A DNA stretch of 64,000 nt, taken from Bin80 sp964291275. Its GTDB lineage: Bacteria > Bacteroidota > Rhodothermia > Rhodothermales > Bin80. The stretch lies in NCBI GenBank assembly GCA_964291275.2, contig OZ219799.1:2666001-2730000 (forward strand), read 5' to 3'. Below, piece after piece: positions 36,420 through 44,376 of the stretch (positions are counted from its first letter, which is position 1; each line of letters opens with the position of its first letter). The notes under the pieces are model-generated. The model ran no database searches, was not told where the DNA came from, and saw only the letters and a program-made list of their open reading frames with translations. The translations under genes and the position numbers were made by a program.

Positions 36420-37913
36420 TTACAGGAGCCCTTGCGATGCAATTAGCAGTGCTTGTCTTAGTGCTTGGGCTTTGTTCTTGGTCTCTTCGTACTCACGTTC
36501 GGGGGTGCTGTCAGCCACTATGCCGGCACCTGCCTGGATAGCGATGTTTTCTCCCTGAACCACCATAGTCCGAATGGCAATACATGTATCCATATTGCCT
36601 GAAAAATCAATGTATCCCACAGCACCGGCATAAACCCCTCGCCGGGTCGGTTCGAGTTCGTCAATAATTTCCAAGGCTCTAACCTTTGGAGCCCCACTGA
36701 CAGTACCGGCTGGAAAGCATGCCTTGAGCACATCCATGGTGTCCACATCATCACGCAATGTTCCAGAGACAGCGCTCACGATGTGCATCACATGTGAGTA
36801 TCGTTCGATATAGGCGTAGCGATCAACGGAGACGCTGCCGAGCTTGCTGATTCTTCCGAGATCATTGCGTCCCAGATCGACCAGCATAAGATGCTCTGCT
36901 CGTTCTTTAGGGTCTGCAAGCAGCTCCTCTGCGAGTTTTTTATCCTCTTTATCCGTTTTGCCACGGGGCCGGGTGCCTGCGATGGGGAGAAGCATTGCTC
37001 GTCCATCCTCAACACGCACTAAAACCTCGGGTGAACTGCCAATGAGGGTAACTTCTTCTAAATCTAGGTAGAAAAGGTATGGAGATGGGTTGATCTGGCG
37101 CAGGGCCCGGTACAGGTTGAAGGGGTCACCCTGAAACGAGAGAGAGAATCGCTGTGAGAGCACGATCTGGAAAATATCACCTTCGTAAATCAACTGTTTT
37201 GCTTTGGTGACCACATTCTCGAAATCCTCCTGCGCAAAATTGGAGGTGATTTGCTCTGAGCCGAGTCGTACGGGTTCTGGTCTGTCAAACGTGGATCGAA
37301 GATCACTCTCCAAGGTTTTCAGACGCGCCAAAGCCTCGGTAAACGCATCCTCCAGGTTCAAATCGGGCTCAACAAATACATTGGCCATCAGCACCATTTG
37401 ATGCTTGAGTCGATCAACGGCGGCAAGGGTATCGTAAAAACACCAAATCGAATTGGCGAGGTTAGAATCGTCGGTTGGAGGATTAGGTAGGTATTCAATT
37501 AGACGCACGCTATCATAACCCAGATACCCAACCGCTCCACAGCGAAACCGGGGCAGACCGGGCAATGTGATCTCTATGTACTCATCCATAAAACGACGCA
37601 GGACCTCGAAAATGTCGGCTTCAGGCATCGTAGAGATGTTACCGGTGCGAACATCCTCTACGGTAACCTCGCTGTTGGTAGACCGTACGATGCGATAGGG
37701 GTTGCGGCCAAGGAACGAATAGCGTGCCATGTTCTCGCCGCCTTCCACACTTTCGAGTAGGAATGTACGACTGCCGCGTTGTCGAAGGGCCAGCAGCGCA
37801 CTCACTGGAGTAAGTAAATCAGCACTTAGACGGCGACTAACAGGGATTATAAAGCGTTGAACCCCCTTTGCACGCTCCTGGGCAACCAATACGTGAAACT
37901 CACTGCGTGTCAT
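36420..37913 (-). CDS. trpE: Anthranilate synthase component I
   Basis: 497 residues. It makes anthranilate from chorismate with ammonia from TrpG. The feedback site is seen as FLLESVEGGENMARYSFLG near 53-71. The chorismate-binding C-terminal domain has IFQIVLSQRFS, PYLFYLDLEEVTLIGSSPE, GTRPRGKT, LVDLGRNDLG and the ending IAIQAGAGIVADSTPEREYEE (shown in part). It is the first gene of the operon. I see no tryptophan-rich leader peptide upstream. Confidence 0.97.
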   Translation of the reverse strand: MTRSEFHVLVAQERAKGVQRFIIPVSRRLSADLLTPVSALLALRQRGSRTFLLESVEGGENMARYSFLGRNPYRIVRSTNSEVTVEDVRTGNISTMPEADIFEVLRRFMDEYIEITLPGLPRFRCGAVGYLGYDSVRLIEYLPNPPTDDSNLANSIWCFYDTLAAVDRLKHQMVLMANVFVEPDLNLEDAFTEALARLKTLESDLRSTFDRPEPVRLGSEQITSNFAQEDFENVVTKAKQLIYEGDIFQIVLSQRFSLSFQGDPFNLYRALRQINPSPYLFYLDLEEVTLIGSSPEVLVRVEDGRAMLLPIAGTRPRGKTDKEDKKLAEELLADPKERAEHLMLVDLGRNDLGRISKLGSVSVDRYAYIERYSHVMHIVSAVSGTLRDDVDTMDVLKACFPAGTVSGAPKVRALEIIDELEPTRRGVYAGAVGYIDFSGNMDTCIAIRTMVVQGENIAIQAGAGIVADSTPEREYEETKNKAQALRQALLIASQGLL

Positions 37914-38019
37914 AATCTAATCAAGTTCGATACTACTTATACGCACTGCGAAGCGATTCAATCGCAAAGAATGTGGGAAACTACTAGGTTACATTGCTGC
38001 TTTTAACCGGAATAGCACG

Positions 38020-38031
38020 CCAACGCGTTGG
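38020..38031. promoter_or_regulatory. 12-bp perfect palindrome in the trpE/VKOR intergenic region
   Basis: CCAACGCGTTGG is a perfect 12-bp palindrome about 107 bp upstream of trpE. It ends directly at the target duplication of the TnpB element. Before the mobile insertions this region divided trpE from the VKOR-DsbA gene, so it may be an operator for one or both; no regulator can be named. Confidence 0.35.
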
Positions 38032-38039
38032 ATTCATTA

Positions 38040-39312
38040 GGGAATTAAATACAATAGTACCATAGTACCCATGGCTGAAACGGTTAGTGCATACCGCAAC
38101 ATAACATACAGGTTATTGCCTGGTAGACGGGGCAAGGCGAAGAAGCTTGCAGGTTTGGCAGGGGCATGCAGGTTTGTATGGAATGTAATGCTGGCACAAC
38201 AAAACGAGGCCTATGAGAAAGCAAAGGAGGCTGGCGAGAAGCCGCCCTCGGTAAGCTTCTTTTCCCTGGGGAAGCGGTTCACGGAATTACGACGCAACAT
38301 TGAATGGTTACCTGACTATTCTTATAGGGTCGTTCGCTACACGTTGAAATATCAGGCAGACGCATGGAAGGCATTCTTCAAGGAGAGTAAGGGTAGGCCG
38401 AGGTTTCGTTCCAGACATGGCAGTACACCTTCCTTCACGATTCCGGAGGATGTAAGGATTCGAGATAACAAGTTGTGTATCCCGAAAGTGGGTTACATGA
38501 AGATTCGCCGCAAGGGGGGCAATCCGTATCCTGATGGTGAACCCGTCAAAGCGGTCATCCAGAAACGAGCGGGTAAGTGGTATGCTGTGATCTCCTACAA
38601 GGTTGATGTACCTGAGATAGCGGATAATGGCGTTGCCGCAGGCATTGACCGTAACTGCAGACAGGTGGCTACGGTGTCAACTGCTGGGGAGAGAGAGATC
38701 TTTTCTCATCCAAACATGAACCGTTTGGATGCCAAGCTAAGACGTCATCAACGCAGACTGGCTCGACACAAGAAAGGCTCTGGCCGGCGTAATAAGCGGA
38801 AGTACAGAATCGCACGTATACAGCGCAAGCGCGCCAACATCCTGAGGAACACAAACCATCAGATAAGCCGGAGGATTGCCAGGCATAGTTCTGCGGTTGT
38901 GCTGGAAGACTTGAAAGTCCAGTCAATGACACGTTCGGCTACGGGGACGGTTGAATCCCCCGGTACGAATGTGAAGCAGAAGTCCGGTCTCAATCGCGAG
39001 ATACGAAGAACGGGTTGGGGGCAACTGGATCAGATGCTGGGCTATAAATGCCGTGAGGTGATCAAGGTGAATCCAGCCCATACCAGTCAGCGGTGTTACG
39101 CCTGTGGGCATACCGAAGCGAGTAATCGTAAGACGCAAAGCAAATTCACGTGTATGGCTTGTGGCCATGCGGATCATGCGGACCTGAATGCGGCCGCAAA
39201 TATACTGGCCTCCGGGATTGGGGCAACTGCACGGCGAGGGGCGTTCGGGTTACCGACCCCTATGACCCGTGAAATCGATACGTAAGTATGGGTACTTTCG
39301 TATATAATTCCC
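38040..39312 (+). mobile_element. TnpB-carrying element with terminal inverted repeats and 8-bp duplication
   Basis: 1273 bp. The left end is GGGAATTAAATACAATAGTA and the right end, reverse complemented, GGGAATTATATACGAAAGTA; 19 of the first 22 bases match. ATTCATTA flanks both sides (38032-38039, 39313-39320). The single gene fills nearly all of it, starting directly after the left repeat. No TnpA of either the Y1 (IS200/IS605) or serine (IS607) type is encoded. Such ends and duplication are those of DDE-type transposition rather than of the usual TnpB carriers. Confidence 0.8.
38071..39285 (+). CDS. tnpB: TnpB-family RNA-guided nuclease
   Basis: 404 residues. RuvC-like catalytic residues appear as D193 (AAGIDRNCR), E279 (SAVVLEDLKV) and D371 (HADLNAAANI), and the zinc-finger cysteines as C342/C345 and C361/C364 (CYACGH, CMACGH). 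The basic N-terminal domain and linker helix (RRHQRRLARHKKG, RIQRKRANILR) fit RNA and DNA binding. TnpB proteins cut DNA guided by an RNA from the right end of their element. The catalytic set is complete, so it is potentially active; the guide would read into sequence right of 39312. Confidence 0.93.
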   Translation: MAETVSAYRNITYRLLPGRRGKAKKLAGLAGACRFVWNVMLAQQNEAYEKAKEAGEKPPSVSFFSLGKRFTELRRNIEWLPDYSYRVVRYTLKYQADAWKAFFKESKGRPRFRSRHGSTPSFTIPEDVRIRDNKLCIPKVGYMKIRRKGGNPYPDGEPVKAVIQKRAGKWYAVISYKVDVPEIADNGVAAGIDRNCRQVATVSTAGEREIFSHPNMNRLDAKLRRHQRRLARHKKGSGRRNKRKYRIARIQRKRANILRNTNHQISRRIARHSSAVVLEDLKVQSMTRSATGTVESPGTNVKQKSGLNREIRRTGWGQLDQMLGYKCREVIKVNPAHTSQRCYACGHTEASNRKTQSKFTCMACGHADHADLNAAANILASGIGATARRGAFGLPTPMTREIDT

Positions 39313-39363
39313 ATTCATTAACTTGGGGGATAATCTTGAACAATTGCCATGGCCTTATTTATT

Positions 39364-40769
39364 GGGGCTTCCGCTTTTTAAGTGGGTTTGATGTCAGAAT
39401 TAGGCTGAACAAGTAAGTGCTGGAATAGATTCGGGATTGATTTCGTTGTTATCTTAGCTGCGTTTTTGTGACGAAAATCAATCACAATCATTTACCAACG
39501 ATGGAACAACGTATACAAGACATAAATCATCTTTTAGGGATTGAATCTCCTTGGGAGATTTCGGAGATCAAGCAAGACAAGACGGCTTTTACGGCTGAGA
39601 TTCATGTAATCTGTTCAAAGGGTTCGGTATTGCACTGTCCAGAGTGTGGGGAAGTTTGTCCTGGATACGACCATCGTCTTCGGAAATGGCGCCACACGGA
39701 TATCTGCGAGTATCGGACGAGCGTGGTTGCGAAAGTTCCCCGTGTGGCCTGTTCGGAGCATGGGATCAAGACCGTTTCGGTCCCTTGGGCGGATGCGCGG
39801 ATGCGTTTTACAATGGCTTTTGAAAGAAAGGTAATTGACTGGTTGCAGGATACAACCAGTATTTCAACGGTGGCCACCAGGCTGGGCGTCAGTTGGACGA
39901 TGATCGCCAACATCATGGCGCGTGCGGTAAAGCGCGGACTCGCCCGTAGAGAGCCGCAACCGGTTCCCCATATATGTGTGGACGAGACCTCGTACAAAAA
40001 GGGCCATAAGTATATCACGGTGGTTTCGGATTCCCAAACGGGCACGGTGCTGTTTGTCAAGGAAAAGCGCACCCATACGAGTCTGGATGCCTATTATGAG
40101 GACTGTTCGGCTGCGCAACTGGAAGCGATTGAGAGTGTGAGCATGGATATGTGGCCCGCCTACATCAAGTCCACGAAAAAACATGTTCCAGATGCAGAAT
40201 CCAAGATTTCATTTGATCGTTTTCATGTGATGAAAAAGATTGTAGAGGCGGTGGATAAAGTTCGTCGGCAGGAGAACCGGGAATTGCGGAAAGCGGGCAT
40301 TGAGGATCTCACCGGAACCAAGTACGACTGGCTCACCAATCGGGAGAATATGTCTGCCCGACAAAAGAAACGATTCCAGCAATTAAAGCACAGTTCGCTG
40401 AAAACGGCGCGTGCATGGGCCATCAAGGAACTGTCCCAGAAATTGTGGCACTATGTCAGTCGTACTTGGGCCCTCAAGGGCTGGAAGCGCTGGTTATCCT
40501 GGGCCATGCGTTGTCGACTTGAACCCATGAAAAAAGCTGCTAAGACGGTTAAGAATCATCTATGGGGAATCATAAATGCGATCGTTCTAAAAGTTAGTAA
40601 TGGCCCAGCTGAAAGCATAAATAGCCGCATCAAAACCGTCAAAGTTCGTGCGCGTGGATTCCGAAACACACAGCGGTTTGCCCATGCAATTTACTTCTAT
40701 CTCGGAGGACTGGATCTGTACCCCGAAGGCCTCCAAAAACAGGCGCCCCACTCATAAAAGTGAAGAGCC
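39364..40769 (+). mobile_element. ISL3-family insertion sequence, copy 5
   Basis: 1406 bp, ends GGGGCTTCCGCTTTTTAAGT (left) and GGCTCTTCACTTTTATGAGT (right, reverse complement), flanked by TATTTATT (39356-39363, 40770-40777). It belongs to the same subtype as copies 2 and 3. It sits five codons after the likely original start of the VKOR-DsbA gene. Confidence 0.95.
39501..40757 (+). CDS. ISL3-family transposase (copy 5)
   Basis: 418 residues from the ATG at 39501 (MEQRIQDINHLLGIESPWE), preferred over an upstream start at 39468 by comparison with copies 2 and 3. Motifs as in the others: CPECGEVCPGY zinc region, HICVDETSYKKG, SVSMDMWPAYI, NGPAESINSRIK. Intact. Its stop lies 2 nt before the GTG from which the interrupted downstream gene can restart. 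Confidence 0.95.
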   Translation: MEQRIQDINHLLGIESPWEISEIKQDKTAFTAEIHVICSKGSVLHCPECGEVCPGYDHRLRKWRHTDICEYRTSVVAKVPRVACSEHGIKTVSVPWADARMRFTMAFERKVIDWLQDTTSISTVATRLGVSWTMIANIMARAVKRGLARREPQPVPHICVDETSYKKGHKYITVVSDSQTGTVLFVKEKRTHTSLDAYYEDCSAAQLEAIESVSMDMWPAYIKSTKKHVPDAESKISFDRFHVMKKIVEAVDKVRRQENRELRKAGIEDLTGTKYDWLTNRENMSARQKKRFQQLKHSSLKTARAWAIKELSQKLWHYVSRTWALKGWKRWLSWAMRCRLEPMKKAAKTVKNHLWGIINAIVLKVSNGPAESINSRIKTVKVRARGFRNTQRFAHAIYFYLGGLDLYPEGLQKQAPHS

Positions 40770-41944
40770 TATTTATTTATCGTACGACTTTTGAGCGCTT
40801 GCTCTACATTCTGGCGCTGGCTGGTGTTGGTCTGACACTGCATATCGCACTGTGGTATAGTGGGGGGGCTTCCGGTTCTGGGGATCCATTTTGTGGAGTT
40901 GGATCTAACTGTGTAGGTGTCATTGCCGATGATCCAGCTCCGCTGGGCCTTCCAAGTGCTTGGTGGGGATTTTTGTTTTATATGACCATTTTTGTTACGG
41001 GTCTGCTGATTGCATACAATGTCAGTGGTATGGGGGTCTATCTAAAAAGGGCACGTGCATTCGTCGTAGGGGCAGGCTGGTGTTATTCGCTGTTTCTAAC
41101 GTTGCTGCAGGCAACCGCTATTGACGGGTGGTGTCAGTTATGCCTTGTTTCGTTCGTGATTGTTACACTTATTACGTTGGTTACGTTTATGGGTGTATTC
41201 AAGCGCCCAACGACTAATGCGCTACGGGCGGCTCCGGCATCGGAGAGAATTTTCCATGGAGCGATTGCTGTACTATTGTTAGGCTTTCTTATGTGGGATT
41301 ATAACAATGCGTCGGGGCAGGAAGAGATCACTGAGCCAATAGGTACCACCGAAACAGAGGTTGACCCAGCGTCTTGCATGTACGAAGCGGATGCACCGGT
41401 TTTTGACAATTTGGATCAAATCGTTATGGGCTACGATCCGGTTGTTGGTCCGGCAGATGCCCCCATTATGGTAATGGAGTTCCTTGATCCAAACTGTAAT
41501 CACTGCAAGGCGGTTCACCCGCACATCAAAGCACTCGCTGCCGACTATCCTGATTCTGTACGTGTGGTATTCAAGCCGATTCCGATCGTAGGAGGACCAA
41601 CTCACTCTCTTGATGAGATCACAGCCCTTTACCTGGCCAATGAGGAGGGGGTATTTGAAGAAATGTTGGATCTCGTTTTTCAGCACCAATCACCGGCAAC
41701 AGGTTTGTCAGTAGATCGGTTGTCTGAGTTCGCTGAAGATCTCGATATGGATGAGGCGAATTTCAGGTCGGTGTTAAGAAATCGAGAATATGCCTCCAGG
41801 ACTGTTCAGACCCGCAGATTCTTCGAAGGTATGGGCTTCACTGGAGTTCCGGCAGTGATCATTAATGGCCGTGAGATAAGCAGTTCAAGCCGCAATCTGA
41901 GCTGTCTCAAATACTTTGTTGAAGAGGCAATAGCTGCCTTATAG
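40760..41944 (+). CDS. VKOR-DsbA-like thioredoxin fusion, start replaced by ISL3
   Basis: 394 residues. The N-terminal vitamin K epoxide reductase domain (about 10-180) has several membrane segments and the redox cysteines C45/C51 (PFCGVGSNC) and C125/C128 (GWCQLC). The C-terminal periplasmic thioredoxin-like domain (about 225-390) has the CNHC motif at 246-249 (FLDPNCNHCK). It should form disulfide bonds in exported proteins. Removing ISL3 copy 5 gives MALFIYRTTFER from an ATG at 39349. In the present sequence a GTG inside the IS end (40760) gives MKSLFIYRTT in the same frame, so expression may persist. Confidence 0.92.
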   Translation: MKSLFIYRTTFERLLYILALAGVGLTLHIALWYSGGASGSGDPFCGVGSNCVGVIADDPAPLGLPSAWWGFLFYMTIFVTGLLIAYNVSGMGVYLKRARAFVVGAGWCYSLFLTLLQATAIDGWCQLCLVSFVIVTLITLVTFMGVFKRPTTNALRAAPASERIFHGAIAVLLLGFLMWDYNNASGQEEITEPIGTTETEVDPASCMYEADAPVFDNLDQIVMGYDPVVGPADAPIMVMEFLDPNCNHCKAVHPHIKALAADYPDSVRVVFKPIPIVGGPTHSLDEITALYLANEEGVFEEMLDLVFQHQSPATGLSVDRLSEFAEDLDMDEANFRSVLRNREYASRTVQTRRFFEGMGFTGVPAVIINGREISSSSRNLSCLKYFVEEAIAAL

Positions 41945-41963
41945 GTGCTGGAATAAAATTATT

Positions 41964-43951
41964 ATGATGACAGCAATACAGCTTGAGGAAGCCTGCATTA
42001 ACACAATACGGATGCTGGCTGTTGACGCGGTAGAGCGTGCCAGAAGTGGGCACCCCGGTATGCCCATGGGGGCTGCTCCGATGGCCTATGTACTGTGGAC
42101 CGAGGTTATGCGTCATAATCCGGCAGACCCTACCTGGTTTAATCGGGATCGTTTTGTTCTCTCGGCCGGACATGGATCAATGCTGCTTTATGCATTACTA
42201 CATCTAACCGGATACGACCTCTCGATGGAGGAGATCAAAAACTTCCGGCAATGGGGCAGCAAGACGCCTGGGCATCCGGAGTACGGAGTAACCCCGGGTG
42301 TCGAAACCACTACGGGGCCGCTTGGGCAGGGATTTGCGAATGGTGTAGGGATGGCTATAGCGGAAGCGCATCTGGCTGCGAGATTTAATCGTGAGGATGC
42401 CACCATTATAGATCACAGCACGTACGGCATTGTATCGGACGGGGATCTGATGGAGGGGATTTCGCATGAGGCGGCTTCGCTGGCAGGTCATTTGGGGTTG
42501 GGGAAGCTGATTTATCTGTGGGATGATAACCGTGTCACCATTGATGGCAGTACTGACCTGGCGTTCTCCGAGGATATACCGGGACGGTTTACAGCCTATG
42601 GGTGGCAGGTAATACCGGGTATTGACGGGACGGATACACAGGCTGTCCGGCAGGCATTCGACGAGCCCGGGCGTGTATTGATCAACCGTCACTGCTCTGT
42701 GTGCGCACGACGATTGGGCATGGTAGCCCGAATAAAGCGAACACAGCAGCAGCACATGGGGCTCCTCTGGGTGCAGAAGAAGTGACCCTGACAAAGCAGG
42801 CACAGGGCTGGCGAACGGATTTATCCTTTCATGTACCGACAGAGGTTCAGTCAGCTATGGACTGTACATCGTTCGGGGCGCAACAGCAGTCTGAATGGGT
42901 TTCCCGGCGAGCTGCCTATGAGAGGGCATATCCCGAGGCCGCAGCGGACCTGGATGCTCTCTGCAAGAGAACACTCCCCGCTGATTGGGCCGCGGAATTG
43001 GATCGCCTTCCCGTGGATAAGGCGATCGCAACCAGGGCTGCGAGTGGACAGGCGTTGGGTGCTCTTCTCAAGAAGGTCACCGGCCTTATCGGTGGATCCG
43101 CTGATCTAACTGGGTCAAACAAGACACGTGGTGGAACGCAGATTGATCTGCAGTTGCAAAATCCGTCTGGAACGTATGTGCGCTACGGTGTCAGGGAGCA
43201 TGCAATGGCGGCCATAAGTAACGGTCTGGCGCTGCACGGTGGTCTGCGACCGTATTGTGGCACATTTCTGGTGTTCAGTGATTATTTGCGTCCGGCCCTG
43301 AGACTCAGCGCTCTTATGGAGATTCCGGTAATCTACGTGTTCACACATGACTCTATCGGCACTGGCGAAGATGGGCCAACACATCAGGGCGTAGAGCATG
43401 TGATGTCCTTGCGAGCGATCCCCAATCTCGTAGTGATCAGGCCAGCGGATGCGAATGAAACGCAGTATGCCTGGCAGGAAGCTATAACCAGAGAGGATGG
43501 ACCTACTGCCCTCATATTGACCCGGCAGGGACTGCCATCGCTCACGGGCAAGTTCAAAGAAGTGGCTCGGGGTGCCTATGTTATTGTTGAGGAGAGCACA
43601 CAGCAACCTCAGGTGATTCTTATTGGGACTGGCAGCGAGCTGCAGTATGCAGTTGCGGCTGCACCTGTGCTTGAATCGGCGGGCATCCCGACTCGTGTAG
43701 TTAGCATGCCATCGTGGGAGTTTTTTGCTGCACAAACTGAAGCGTATAGAGAGAAGGTTTTACCGCGGGCGGTCTCTGCTCGGGTTGCTGTTGAGGCAGG
43801 TACATCACTTGGCTGGGATCGATATGCGAGTCATATGATCTGCATGGATCAATTTGGTGCTTCCGCACCTGGCAAAGTATTGTTTGAACAGTTTGGCTTT
43901 AGTACCGAGCGAGTGGTCGAAGTCGCACGCAGAGCTGCAACAGGCATGTGA
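41964..43951 (+). pseudogene. tkt: Transketolase, interrupted by one frameshift
   Basis: About 660 codons in two frames. The first (41964 to about 42668) has AVERARSGHPGMPMGAAPMA, FVLSAGHGSMLLYALLHLTG and the thiamine-diphosphate motif GDGDLMEG (as SDGDLMEGISHEA). The second (to 43951) has VRTTIGHGSPNKAN, YGVREHAMAAISNGLALHGG, DSIGTGEDGPTHQGVEH and IGTGSELQ. Around 42668 the sequence GACGAGCCCGGGCG lacks one base relative to an in-frame reading EARA. The enzyme moves two-carbon units in the pentose phosphate pathway. A sequencing error or true decay are both possible; all else is well kept. Confidence 0.9.
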
Positions 43952-44376
43952 TCATGTACCGCAGGCTAATCATTTGTGGAATGATGTTGGCCGCGTGTGA
44001 AAGTTTTGGGCAGCAGTTCAGTGGTGAAGAGGCTTGGAAAACGCTTTTCGAGCACGAGGGGCTTCGTTTCCAATACATCTTCTACTCCAAGGCTAATACG
44101 AATGATGATGGTGTGGTAGTGATGCTCCAAAATCTCAATGAATATTGCATCAGCTATAGGTTCACGATTGTTTTTGAGTCCCCGGAGGGTTCGACATCTG
44201 TTGATGCTGAGGGAACGTTGGCATCACTGGAAATGAAGACGGGGGATGCTGAGGGGCTTTATTGGATTCCGTTTGATGATGGCCGCCCAATCGGGGCTAT
44301 TGGTCTGAGAAACTATGCAGTAGACCGCATCAACGTAAGCGATCAGTCTTCAGCAACAGAAAACGGATGCCCATAA
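43948..44376 (+). CDS. Small secreted protein of unknown function
   Basis: 142 residues, start overlapping the transketolase stop. A short signal-like N-terminus (MYRRLIICGMMLAACESFGQ) is followed by a beta-rich mature part (LRFQYIFYSKAN, YRFTIVFESPEG, VDAEGTLASLEMKTGDAEG). One Cys in LNEYCISY and one near the end could form a disulfide. No family recognised. The next gene starts 10 bp before its stop, so it is probably in the same transcript as transketolase and the amidase. Confidence 0.75.
   Translation: MIMYRRLIICGMMLAACESFGQQFSGEEAWKTLFEHEGLRFQYIFYSKANTNDDGVVVMLQNLNEYCISYRFTIVFESPEGSTSVDAEGTLASLEMKTGDAEGLYWIPFDDGRPIGAIGLRNYAVDRINVSDQSSATENGCP

Noticed and set aside
37914..38040. Tryptophan attenuator or leader peptide upstream of trpE
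   Set aside because: No short frame with tandem Trp codons and no paired terminator/antiterminator hairpins were seen.
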